Shown: piece by piece, positions 32,314-40,485 of the stretch | How the letters are laid out: the number at the start of each line of letters is the position of its first letter | How positions within the stretch are numbered: position 1 is the first letter of the stretch | Source of the DNA: Lysobacter enzymogenes | GTDB lineage: Bacteria; Pseudomonadota; Gammaproteobacteria; Xanthomonadales; Xanthomonadaceae | Length of the DNA stretch: 64,000 nt | Assembly: GCF_023617245.1 (NCBI RefSeq) | Contig: NZ_CP067396.1 | Coordinates: 744,001 to 808,000, forward strand | Reading direction: 5' to 3' | Made by a program: the position numbers and the translations under genes | The notes under the pieces: generated by a model | What the model was told of the DNA's origin: nothing | The model's database searches: none | Seen by the model: the letters and a program-made list of their open reading frames with translations, nothing else

Positions 32314-33414
32314 ATGGCCAGCTACGACCTCATCGTCCTGGGCGCCGGCATCGTCGGCGCGGCCTGCGCCGAGCGCGCGGCCGGCGAGGGCCTGCGCGTG
32401 GCGGTGGTCGAACCCGGCCCGGTCGGCGGCGGTGCGACCGCGGCGGCGATGGGGCATCTGGTGGCGATGGACGACGATCCGGCCGAGCTGGCGTTGTCGC
32501 GCCTGTCGCTGCGGTTGTGGGAGCGCTTTGCCGACCTGCCGCTCGCCGAATTCAGCCGTTGCGGCACCTTGTGGGTCGCGCGCGAGCCGCGCGAACTCGA
32601 CGGCGTCGCGGCCAAGGTCGCGCGCCTGGCCGCGGCCGGAATCGAGGCGCGGCCGGTCGGTGCCGATGAGTTGTACGCGCTGGAGCCGTATCTCACGCCC
32701 GGCCTGTGCGGCGGCATGTTGGTCGCGGGCGAAGCGGTGGTGTATCCGCCGCGCGTCGCCCAGCATCTGCTGCAACTGGCGTGCGAACGCCAGGCGCAGG
32801 CCTTCCTCGGCCGCCGCGCGGTCGCGCTGACCGCGCACGGCGCGCGCCTGGACGACGGCAGCGAACTGCGCGGCCCGGTGTTGGTCGCCACCGGTTGCGC
32901 CCTGCCCGAACTGCTGCCGCAACTGCCGATGCGTTCGCGCAAGGGCCATCTGGTCATCACCGAGCGCTATCCCGGCCGCATCCGCCATCAACTGCTGGAA
33001 CTCGGCTATGCCGACAGCGCCCACGGCGACGCCGACAGCAGCGTCGCCTTCAACGTGCAGCCGCGGCCGACCGGGCAGATCCTGATCGGCTCCTCGCGCG
33101 AGTTCGGCGTCGAAGAGCGGGCGGTCTCGCCGCCGATGCTGCGGCGCATGCTCGAACGCGCTTTCGCCTTCGTGCCGATGCTGCGCGAATTGCAGGCGTT
33201 GCGGGTGTGGACGGGGTTCCGCCCGTGCACGCCGGACGGCCTCCCCTACATCGGCGCGTTCGCGCCGCGCCCGCACACCTGGGTCGCCGCCGGCCACGAA
33301 GGCCTGGGCGTGACCACGGCGCTGGGCACGGCGCAGTTGCTGGTCGAGCAACTGCTCGGCCGCGCGCCGGCCATCGATCCGGCGCCGTACGCGCCGACGC
33401 GGATGCTGCGATGA
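32314..33414 (+). CDS. D-hydroxyproline dehydrogenase, FAD subunit (DAO/HcnC-like)
   Basis: This 366-residue DAO-type flavoprotein has an N-terminal dinucleotide motif (LIVLGAGIVGAACAERAAGE) and a C-terminal WTGFRPCTPDGLPYIG and GHEGLGVTTALGTAQLL. It is homologous to the HcnC/OoxB class, where it is the amine-oxidising subunit. With the two next gene products it should form a three-subunit dehydrogenase that converts cis-4-hydroxy-D-proline to the 4-hydroxy-pyrroline-2-carboxylate. The stop overlaps the next start (ATGA). Confidence 0.9.
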   Translation: MASYDLIVLGAGIVGAACAERAAGEGLRVAVVEPGPVGGGATAAAMGHLVAMDDDPAELALSRLSLRLWERFADLPLAEFSRCGTLWVAREPRELDGVAAKVARLAAAGIEARPVGADELYALEPYLTPGLCGGMLVAGEAVVYPPRVAQHLLQLACERQAQAFLGRRAVALTAHGARLDDGSELRGPVLVATGCALPELLPQLPMRSRKGHLVITERYPGRIRHQLLELGYADSAHGDADSSVAFNVQPRPTGQILIGSSREFGVEERAVSPPMLRRMLERAFAFVPMLRELQALRVWTGFRPCTPDGLPYIGAFAPRPHTWVAAGHEGLGVTTALGTAQLLVEQLLGRAPAIDPAPYAPTRMLR

Positions 33415-33659
33415 GCGCCGCGCCGGTTCGCCTGGACATCGACGGCGTCGCGGTCGAAGTGCCCGCCGGCGCCAGCGTCGCCGCCGCGGTGGCGCTGGCC
33501 GCGCCGCATTTCCGCCGCTCGCGCAGCGGCCAGCCGCGCGCGCCGCTGTGCGGCATGGGCGTGTGCTTCGAATGCCGGGTGCGCATCGACGGCGTCGAGC
33601 ACCAGCGCTCGTGCCTGGTGCCGGCGCGCGAGGGCATGCGGGTGGCCTGCGATGACTGA
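33411..33659 (+). CDS. D-hydroxyproline dehydrogenase, 2Fe-2S subunit (HcnA-like)
   Basis: This 82-residue ferredoxin-like protein has the cluster-binding cysteines in APLCGMGVCFECRVRIDG and a fourth Cys in QRSCLVP. It matches the small HcnA/OoxC-type subunits that relay electrons between the two flavin subunits. Both ends overlap neighbouring genes, so synthesis should be stoichiometric. Confidence 0.9.
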   Translation: MSAAPVRLDIDGVAVEVPAGASVAAAVALAAPHFRRSRSGQPRAPLCGMGVCFECRVRIDGVEHQRSCLVPAREGMRVACDD

Positions 33660-34995
33660 GCGCTGCGACGTGCTGGTGGTGGGCGCCGGCCCGGCCGGGC
33701 TGGCGGCGGCGCAGGCGGCCGCGTCGCACGGCGCGCGGGTCGCGCTGGTCGACATGCAGGCCAATGCGGGCGGACAGGTGTGGCGGCGCGACGCGCGCCG
33801 GCCTGCGTCCGATCCGGCGCGCGAGCGCCTCGACGCATTGCTCGCCGGCGCACGCGTGCGCTGGCTCGGGCAGGCGCAGGTGGTCGCGGCCGAGCCCGGG
33901 CAGGTGCTGGTCGAACAAGCCGGAACCGCCATCGAACTGAGTTACGGCGCGTTGGTGCTGGCCACCGGCGCGCGCGAATTGCTGTTGCCGTTTCCGGGCT
34001 GGACCTTGCCCGGCGTCACCGGCGCCGGCGGCCTGCAGGCGCTGGTCAAGCAAGGCTGGCCGATCGCCGGCCGGCGCGTACTGGTCGCCGGCAGCGGCCC
34101 GCTGCTGCTGGCCGCGGCCGCCACCGCGCAGCGCCACGGCGCGCGCGTGGTCGCGATCTGCGAACAGGCGCCGGCCGCGCGATTGCACGCGTTCGCGCGT
34201 CATCTGTGGCGCTGGCCGGGCAAATTGGCCCAGGCCGCGGCCTTGCGCGCGCGTCTGGCCGGCACGCCGTATCGCACCGGCCGCTGGGTCGTGGCCGCGC
34301 ACGGCGAAGGCCGCGTGGTCGAGGCCGAATTGAACGACGGCGAACGCATCGCGGTCGACCAACTCGCGGTCGGCTACGGGCTGGTGCCGAATCTGGAACT
34401 GGCGCAGCAACTGGGCTGCGAGCTGCAGGCGCACGGCGCCCATGCCTGCGTGCGCGTGGACGCGCTGCTGCGCACCAGCGTCGCTTCGGTGTACGCCGCC
34501 GGCGAGGTCTGCGGCATCGGCGGCCGCGACTGCGCGCTGGTCGAGGGCGCGATGGCCGGCCACGCCGCCGCCGGCGCGGTCGAGGCCGCGCGCGCGCTGC
34601 AGCCGCGGCGCGCGCGGGCGCGCGCGTTCGCGGCGTTGTTGCCGGAACACTTCCGGCTCGATCCGCGGGTCCTGGCCGCGGCGACGCCGGACGCCTTGGT
34701 ATGCCGCTGCGAAGACGTGCGCCTGGGCGAGATCGACGCCCACGCCGACTGGCGCGCGGCCAAGCTCGCCACCCGCTGCGGCATGGGCAGCTGCCAGGGC
34801 CGCGTCTGCGGCGCCGCGCTGGCGCAGTTGCGCGGGCCGGCGTTCGCGCCGTCGCTGTCCGCCGCGGGCCCGCGTCCTCCCGTTTTCCCCGTGCGCCTGG
34901 CGGCCCTGGCCGCGCACGGCGCCGCGCCGCACGCGCCGCCGCCGGCGGCGTCCGAACCGATCACGCACTCAGTCCCACAAGGAACCGTTCCATGA
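33652..34995 (+). CDS. D-hydroxyproline dehydrogenase, FAD/NAD(P) subunit (HcnB-like)
   Basis: This 447-residue flavoprotein has an N-terminal FAD motif (VLVVGAGPAGLAAAQAAASH) and a second nucleotide-binding motif at about 140-170 (RVLVAGSGPLLLAAAATAQR). A C-terminal BFD-like cluster domain carries Cys residues in VCRCEDVRLGEID and CGMGSCQGRVCG. This is the large subunit of the HcnABC/OoxAB class. It extends about 60 low-complexity residues past the cluster domain. Overlaps genes on both sides. Confidence 0.9.
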   Translation: MTERCDVLVVGAGPAGLAAAQAAASHGARVALVDMQANAGGQVWRRDARRPASDPARERLDALLAGARVRWLGQAQVVAAEPGQVLVEQAGTAIELSYGALVLATGARELLLPFPGWTLPGVTGAGGLQALVKQGWPIAGRRVLVAGSGPLLLAAAATAQRHGARVVAICEQAPAARLHAFARHLWRWPGKLAQAAALRARLAGTPYRTGRWVVAAHGEGRVVEAELNDGERIAVDQLAVGYGLVPNLELAQQLGCELQAHGAHACVRVDALLRTSVASVYAAGEVCGIGGRDCALVEGAMAGHAAAGAVEAARALQPRRARARAFAALLPEHFRLDPRVLAAATPDALVCRCEDVRLGEIDAHADWRAAKLATRCGMGSCQGRVCGAALAQLRGPAFAPSLSAAGPRPPVFPVRLAALAAHGAAPHAPPPAASEPITHSVPQGTVP

Positions 34996-35897
34996 GCACT
35001 GCTTCCATCTGGCGCGGCGTCATCCCCGCCATCACCACTCCCTTCCACGCCGACGGCGCGATCGACCACGACTTCCTCGCCCGCCACGCGCGCGAGCTGA
35101 TCGACGCCGGCTGCACCGGCATCGTCCCGCTGGGCTCGCTCGGCGAGGCGGCGACGCTGAGCTTCGACGACAAGCTGGCGATCCTGCGCACCCTGGTCGC
35201 CGCGCTCGACGGCCGCGCGCCGGTGATCCCGGGCATCGCCGCGCTGTCCACCGCCGAGGCCGTGCGCCTGGCCCAGGAAGCCAAGAAGATCGGCTGCGCC
35301 GGCCTGATGGTGCTGCCGCCGTACGTGTATTCGACCGACTGGCGCGAGATGAAGGCGCACGTGGCCGCGGTGATCGCCGCCACCGACCTGCCGTGCATGA
35401 TCTACAACAACCCGGTCGCGTATAAGACCGACTTCTCGCCCGAACAGATCGCCGAACTCGCCGGCGAATTCGCCAACGTGCAGGCGGTGAAGGAATCCTC
35501 CGCCGACGTGCGCCGCTTCGCCGCGCTGCGCGCGCTGCTCGGCGACCGGCTGGAGCTGCTGGTCGGCATGGACGACGCCATCGTCGAAGGCGTGGCGATG
35601 GGCGCGACCGGCTGGATCGCGGGCCTGGTCAACGCCTATCCGAAGGAATCGGTGCGCCTGTTCGAACTCGCCCGCGACGGCGGCGCGCCCGCGGCGGCAG
35701 CGTTGTACGCGTGGTTCCTGCCGCTGCTGCGGCTCGACACCGTGCCCAAGTTCGTGCAGCTGATCAAGCTGGTGCAGGCCCAGGTCGGCATGGGCGCCGA
35801 GCACGTGCGCGCGCCGCGCCTGCCGGTGACCGGCGCCGAGCGCGACGCCGCGCTGGCGGTGATCGAACGCGCCCAGGCGCAGCGTCCGGAGCTGTGA
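34992..35897 (+). CDS. 1-pyrroline-4-hydroxy-2-carboxylate deaminase (DHDPS family)
   Basis: This 301-residue DapA-like barrel protein has the Schiff-base Lys K167 in VQAVKESSADVRRF, a Tyr in MIYNNP, and GSLGEAATLS near residue 45. In hydroxyproline loci this family converts the pyrroline to 2-oxoglutarate semialdehyde with release of ammonia, and the gene order supports that role over dihydrodipicolinate synthase. The start overlaps the previous stop by ATGA. Confidence 0.92.
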   Translation: MSTASIWRGVIPAITTPFHADGAIDHDFLARHARELIDAGCTGIVPLGSLGEAATLSFDDKLAILRTLVAALDGRAPVIPGIAALSTAEAVRLAQEAKKIGCAGLMVLPPYVYSTDWREMKAHVAAVIAATDLPCMIYNNPVAYKTDFSPEQIAELAGEFANVQAVKESSADVRRFAALRALLGDRLELLVGMDDAIVEGVAMGATGWIAGLVNAYPKESVRLFELARDGGAPAAAALYAWFLPLLRLDTVPKFVQLIKLVQAQVGMGAEHVRAPRLPVTGAERDAALAVIERAQAQRPEL

Positions 35898-35899
35898 CG

Positions 35900-37507
35900 A
35901 TGAGCGCGCGCGAACCGGTGTTGGTGGGCGGGCGCTGGCAGGCTTCGCTGGACGCGGCCGGCGAGTTCCGCGCCTTCGACCCGACCCGCGCGGTCGAGGT
36001 CGGCGCGGCGTTCCCGATCTCCGGCGCGCAGGACGCGCGCGCTGCGTTGGCGTCCGCGTGCGCGGCCGCCGAGGAACTGGCCGCGTGCGCGCCCGCGCGC
36101 ATCGCGGCGTTCCTCGACGCCTACGCCGCGGCGATCGAGGCCGACGGCGAGACGCTGGTCGAACTGGCGCACCTGGAAACCGCGCTGCCGGCGCGGCCGC
36201 GCCTGGCCGAGGTCGAATTGCCGCGCGCCAGCGGCCAGCTGCGCCAGGCCGCTCGCGCCGCGCGCGAGCGCAGCTGGACCCAGCCGATCATCGACACCGC
36301 CGCCGGCCTGCGCTCGCACCTGGCACCGCTGCGCAAGCCGGTGCTGATCTTCGGGCCGAACAATTTCCCGTTCGCGTTCAACGCGGTCGCCGGCAGCGAT
36401 TTCGCCTCGGCCATCGCCGCGCGCAATCCGGTGATCGCCAAGGTCCATCCCTCGCATCCGGGCACCAGCCAGCGGCTGGCGCAGCTGGCGCACCGCGCGT
36501 TGCTGGACGCCGGCCTGCCGGCGCAGTCGCTGCAGGTGCTGTATCACCTCGACCCCGCGCTCGGCCTGGAACTGGCCAGCGACGCGCGCCTGGGCGCGCT
36601 GGCGTTCACCGGCAGCCGCAGCGCCGGGCTCGCACTCAAGGCCGCGGCCGACGCGGCCGGCGTGCCGGCCTATCTGGAGCTGTCGAGCGTCAACCCGGTG
36701 TTCCTGCTCGAAGGCGCGTTGCGCGAGCGCGGCGAGGCGCTGGCGCAGGAATTCTTCGCTTCGTGCACGCTCGGCGTCGGCCAGTTCTGCACCAACCCCG
36801 GCGTGGTGGTGGTGCCGCGCGGCGAGGCCGGCGACGCGTTCGTCGCCGCCGCGGCCACGCGTTTCGACGCCGCGCCGGCCGGCACGATGTTCTCGCAAGG
36901 CGTGCTCGATCACCTGCGCGCGGGCGTGGCGGCCTGGCGCGCGGCCGGTGCGCAGCCGCTCGGCGGCGACGTGGCGGCGGACGGCGAGGGCTATCGGGTG
37001 CGGCCGGCGCTGCTCGGCGTGGACGCGGCTGCGTTCGTGGCCGACCGCCGCCTGCAGAGCGAGGCGTTCGGCCCGGCCAGCCTGGTGGTGCGGGTCGACG
37101 GCATCGACGAGGCGTTGCGGGTCGCCGCGGCGCTGGAAGGCAATCTCACCGGCACCATCTACGGCGGCGACAGCGCCGCGGACGACGACGACTGGCGCCG
37201 TCTGGCCGGCGCGTTGCGCCCGCGCGTGGGCCGGCTGATCGACGGGCGCATGCCCACCGGCGTCGCGGTCAGCGCGGCGATGAACCACGGCGGCCCGTAT
37301 CCGAGCACCGGCCATCCGGGTTTCACCGCGGTCGGCATGCCCAGCGCGATCCGCCGCTTCGCCGCGCTGCATTGCTACGACCACGTGCGCCAGGACGTGC
37401 TGCCGGAGGAATTGCGTGACCGCAATCCCGGCGGGCTGTCGCGCTGGATCGACGGCGGCTGGACCTTGGACGACATCGCGACGAAGACGGGCGGAACGAC
37501 GGCATGA
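35900..37507 (+). CDS. 2-oxoglutarate semialdehyde dehydrogenase
   Basis: This 535-residue aldehyde dehydrogenase has the catalytic Glu E260 (YLELSSVNPVFL) and nucleophile C297 (GVGQFCTNPG). The NADP-type semialdehyde dehydrogenase signature KPVLIFGPNNFPFAFNAVAG is also present. It oxidises the last intermediate to 2-oxoglutarate. It begins two bases after the deaminase stop, and its own stop overlaps the peptidase start by four bases, so it is part of the same transcript. Confidence 0.93.
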   Translation: MSAREPVLVGGRWQASLDAAGEFRAFDPTRAVEVGAAFPISGAQDARAALASACAAAEELAACAPARIAAFLDAYAAAIEADGETLVELAHLETALPARPRLAEVELPRASGQLRQAARAARERSWTQPIIDTAAGLRSHLAPLRKPVLIFGPNNFPFAFNAVAGSDFASAIAARNPVIAKVHPSHPGTSQRLAQLAHRALLDAGLPAQSLQVLYHLDPALGLELASDARLGALAFTGSRSAGLALKAAADAAGVPAYLELSSVNPVFLLEGALRERGEALAQEFFASCTLGVGQFCTNPGVVVVPRGEAGDAFVAAAATRFDAAPAGTMFSQGVLDHLRAGVAAWRAAGAQPLGGDVAADGEGYRVRPALLGVDAAAFVADRRLQSEAFGPASLVVRVDGIDEALRVAAALEGNLTGTIYGGDSAADDDDWRRLAGALRPRVGRLIDGRMPTGVAVSAAMNHGGPYPSTGHPGFTAVGMPSAIRRFAALHCYDHVRQDVLPEELRDRNPGGLSRWIDGGWTLDDIATKTGGTTA

Positions 37508-38715
37508 ACGCAGCGGCGCAGATCGGCGGACTGACCCTGGAAACGGCGCGCGCGCAGCTGGCGCCGTGGGCGCAACGCGCGCCGGCGATCGGCGCGGAGG
37601 AGTACCAGCGGCGCCTGGAACGCGCGCGCGCGCTGATGCGCGCGCACGGCTTCGACGCGCTGCTGGTCAGCGCCGGCGCCTCGCTGCGCTATTTCGCCGG
37701 CGTGCCCTGGGGTGCGAGCGAGCGGCTGGTGGCGCTGCTGCTGACCCTCGACGGCGATCCGCTGCTGGTGTGCCCGGCGTTCGAAGCCGGTTCGCTCGCG
37801 CACGTGCTCAAGATTCCGGCCCAGGCGCGGTTCTGGGAAGAACACGAAGACCCGCACGCGCTGGTCGCCGCGGCCCTGCGCGAGCGCGGCGCGCGCCGGC
37901 TGGCGCTGGACCCCGGCGCGGCGTTCGCGATCTTCACCGGCCTGCGCGCGGCCGCGCCGCAGCTGGAACTCGGCGACGCCGCGGCGATCGTCGACGGTTG
38001 CCGCGCGCGCAAGTCGCCGGCCGAGCTGGCGCTGATGCAACAGGCCACGGCGATGACCCTGCAGGTGCATCGTCTCGCCGCCGGCCTGGCCGACGAGGGC
38101 GTCTCCACCGCGACCCTGCGCCGCTTCATCGACGAAGCGCACCGCGCGCTCGGCGCCGACAACGGCTCGACCTTCTGCATCGTCCAGTTCGGCCGCGCCA
38201 CCGCGTTCCCGCACGGAATCCCCGGCGAGCAGCAGTTGCGCGAAGGCGAACTGGTGCTGATCGACACCGGCTGCGCGGTGCAGGGCTACCACTCCGACAT
38301 CACCCGCACCTACATCTGCGGCCGCGCCGACGACGACCAGCGGCGCATCTGGGACCTGGAACACGCGGCCCAGCGCGCCGCGTTCGAAGCGGTGCGTCCC
38401 GGCGTTAGCGGCGAAGCGGTCGACGACGCGGCGCGCGCGGTGTTGCAGCGCGGCGGCCTGGGGCCGGACTACCGTCTGCCTGGGCTGCCGCACCGCACCG
38501 GCCACGGCTGCGGGTTGAGCGTGCACGAGGCGCCGTACCTGGTGCGCGGCAACCGCGTCGGGCTGGAGGTCGGCAACTGTTGTTCGAACGAGCCGATGAT
38601 CGTGGTGCCGGAGCGGTTCGGGGTGCGGCTGGAGGATCATTTCTTCGTCACCGAAGACGGCGCGCGTTGGTTCACCGAGCCGTCGGTGGCGATCGACCGG
38701 CCGTTCGCGGATTGA
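37504..38715 (+). CDS. M24 family metallopeptidase (Xaa-Pro dipeptidase type)
   Basis: This 403-residue pita-bread peptidase has a creatinase-like N-terminal domain (about 1-170) and a catalytic domain. The five metal ligands are visible as Asp in LIDTG, Asp in YHSDITRTY, His in HRTGHGCG, Glu in CSNEPM and Glu in RLEDHF. M24 enzymes of this type cleave Xaa-Pro bonds. As the last gene of the hydroxyproline operon, it likely releases (hydroxy)proline from collagen- or extensin-derived peptides in the cytoplasm (inference). Confidence 0.9.
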   Translation: MNAAAQIGGLTLETARAQLAPWAQRAPAIGAEEYQRRLERARALMRAHGFDALLVSAGASLRYFAGVPWGASERLVALLLTLDGDPLLVCPAFEAGSLAHVLKIPAQARFWEEHEDPHALVAAALRERGARRLALDPGAAFAIFTGLRAAAPQLELGDAAAIVDGCRARKSPAELALMQQATAMTLQVHRLAAGLADEGVSTATLRRFIDEAHRALGADNGSTFCIVQFGRATAFPHGIPGEQQLREGELVLIDTGCAVQGYHSDITRTYICGRADDDQRRIWDLEHAAQRAAFEAVRPGVSGEAVDDAARAVLQRGGLGPDYRLPGLPHRTGHGCGLSVHEAPYLVRGNRVGLEVGNCCSNEPMIVVPERFGVRLEDHFFVTEDGARWFTEPSVAIDRPFAD

Positions 38716-38749
38716 TTCGCGCGCGGGGCGAGGTTCGTCGGCGGTCGCG

Positions 38750-38840
38750 GGTGCGCGGTCGGGGCTTGCGCCGCTCCTGCAGTCGGAGACGAAACCGACC
38801 GAAGCCCCTGTAGGAGCGGCGCGAGCCGCGACCGCGCACC
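38750..38840. repeat. REP doublet, TGTAGGAGCGGCGCGAGCC family (imperfect)
   Basis: Two 33-base arms (38750-38782 and 38808-38840) are inverted copies with three mismatches. The same sequence family recurs at 43661-43757 and 56067-56165. It occupies much of the 334-base gap between the peptidase and the next gene; the rest of the gap (38841-39049) shows nothing specific except the ribosome binding site at its end. Confidence 0.88.
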
Positions 38841-39049
38841 CCCAACCGCCGGCGCAACCCGCCAACGCGCGGCAACCGTTCGTTCCGAACTGCGTATCTG
38901 CGCGGCCGATCAAGCTTTGCGCTCCCGACCATGCAATGCGGCATTGGCCGCGCCCGTGCGGTCCGCGTTTCGCTGTGGTCCGCGCCGTCGCCGGGGCTCG
39001 CGCCCTGCGCGCGGCGCGTCCCCTGAACACGCCGTCCAAGGAGGTTCGC

Positions 39050-40336
39050 ATGTTCCGCGCAATCCGCATTGGCTTGTCCCGTTTCGCCGCCGCGCCCCGA
39101 CGTTTGCTGGCCGTGGCGCTGTTGTCGCCGGCGCTGTCGCTGCTCGCCGCCGCGCCCGCGCTCGCGGCGACGCCGCAGGCACCGGCAGCGGCGCCCAAGC
39201 GCTTCGACCTGCCGCCGACCACCGGCCCGTACAAGGTCGGCACCTTCACCCTGCACATCGTCGACCGCGCGCGCACCGATCGTTTCGTCGGTGGGCCGCG
39301 CGAGTACATGGTCACCGTCAGCTATCCGATCGCGCCGCACGCGCGCGGCGCGCGCGCGCCGTGGCTGGAACCGGCGATGGTGCCGGAATGGAGCGCCACC
39401 GCCGCCGGCTACGGCATCGCGCCCGAAGCGGTGGACTGGGCCGGCGCGCGCCGGCCGGCGATCCAGGGCGCGCCGCTGCTGCGCAGCCCGCGCGGCTGGC
39501 CGGTGGTGCTGTTCTCGCCGGGCCTGCAGTACTTCCGCGAACTCTACAGCTCGCTCACCGACGATCTGGCCAGCCACGGCTACGTGGTCGCGTCGATGAC
39601 CCACACCCACGAAGCGTTCTACACCGCATTCCCGGGCGGGCGCGTGGTGCGCGGCCAGGACTTGGTGGAAACGGTGGAATCGACCCAGATGTGGCTCGAC
39701 ACGCGGGTCGGCGATTCGCGTCATCTGCTCGATGCGCTGACGCTGTCGAACCGCGGTTTCTATCCCGGCGCCGGACACGGCCGCCTGCCGTCGGGCTGGC
39801 GCGGCGGGCTGGACCTGGCGCGGGTCGGTTTCCTCGGCCATTCCTACGGCGGCACCACCGCGGCCGAGACGATGTTCTTCGACCGCCGTTTCGACGCCGG
39901 CCTGGATTACGACGGCCGCCTCTCGACCACCTACGGCCCGCCGCAGGACCTGCCGTACGGCCCGACCCTGGCCGCGCGTTTCGGCCTGGACCGGCCGTTC
40001 CTGCTGGTCGGCGCCGGCGTGCACAGCCACCTGGATTCGCACGATCCGTCGTGGCCGCAGTTCTGGGCCAGCCAACGCGGCTGGAAGCGCGAGGTCAACG
40101 TCGCCCGCGGCGAGCATTTCACCTTCAGCGATTTCACCGCGGTGCTGCCGGCGCTCGGCGACGCGGTGCCGCCCGGCTTCGGCGTCGCCGTCTACGGCAG
40201 CCTGCCGCCGGCGCAGGCCGTGGCCGCGACGCGTTACCACAACCGCGCGTTCTTCGACCTGTACTTGAAGGGCCGGCCGACGCGCTTGTTCGACCGCGGC
40301 AGCCCGGCGTATCCGGAGTTCCGCCCGGTGCCCTGA
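39050..40336 (+). CDS. Exported alpha/beta hydrolase, PAF-acetylhydrolase-like
   Basis: This 428-residue protein has an N-terminal signal (about residues 1-36, with VALLSPALSLLAAAPALAAT) and an alpha/beta hydrolase fold. The nucleophile is S265 in FLGHSYGGTTAAET, and a late His sits in GEHFTFSDFTA. The arrangement WPVVLFSPGLQYFRELYSSL and the spacing recall the plasma PAF-acetylhydrolase family. Those enzymes hydrolyse short acyl esters, here perhaps lipids or polyester oligomers. The ATG with AAGGAGG six bases upstream was chosen over an in-frame start 38 codons earlier. Confidence 0.8.
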   Translation: MFRAIRIGLSRFAAAPRRLLAVALLSPALSLLAAAPALAATPQAPAAAPKRFDLPPTTGPYKVGTFTLHIVDRARTDRFVGGPREYMVTVSYPIAPHARGARAPWLEPAMVPEWSATAAGYGIAPEAVDWAGARRPAIQGAPLLRSPRGWPVVLFSPGLQYFRELYSSLTDDLASHGYVVASMTHTHEAFYTAFPGGRVVRGQDLVETVESTQMWLDTRVGDSRHLLDALTLSNRGFYPGAGHGRLPSGWRGGLDLARVGFLGHSYGGTTAAETMFFDRRFDAGLDYDGRLSTTYGPPQDLPYGPTLAARFGLDRPFLLVGAGVHSHLDSHDPSWPQFWASQRGWKREVNVARGEHFTFSDFTAVLPALGDAVPPGFGVAVYGSLPPAQAVAATRYHNRAFFDLYLKGRPTRLFDRGSPAYPEFRPVP

Positions 40337-40364
40337 AACAGCCGACGGCGCAAAGACGCGAGCG

Positions 40365-40411
40365 GCGAGCCGGCCGGGCCCGGCTCGCTTCTCGCTGCTT
40401 TTCGCTGTTTT
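40365..40411 (+). terminator. Hairpin with T-rich tail after the hydrolase gene
   Basis: GCGAGCCGG and CCGGCTCGC form a 9-bp stem with a six-base loop (40365-40388). A pyrimidine-rich stretch with TTTT and GTTTTC follows. It sits 28 bases after the stop, so it is a plausible intrinsic terminator. Confidence 0.6.
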
Positions 40412-40485
40412 CTAGCCCCAAAGGCATATCCGCGGACCCGGCGATTCCCGCATCATGGGCGAATCCGTAACCGCAGGGTCCCGCG

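Noticed and set aside
32227..34968. 913-codon minus-strand open frame in the hydroxyproline operon
   Set aside because: It lies opposite four well-supported overlapping genes and is Arg/Gln/Ala-rich without motifs.
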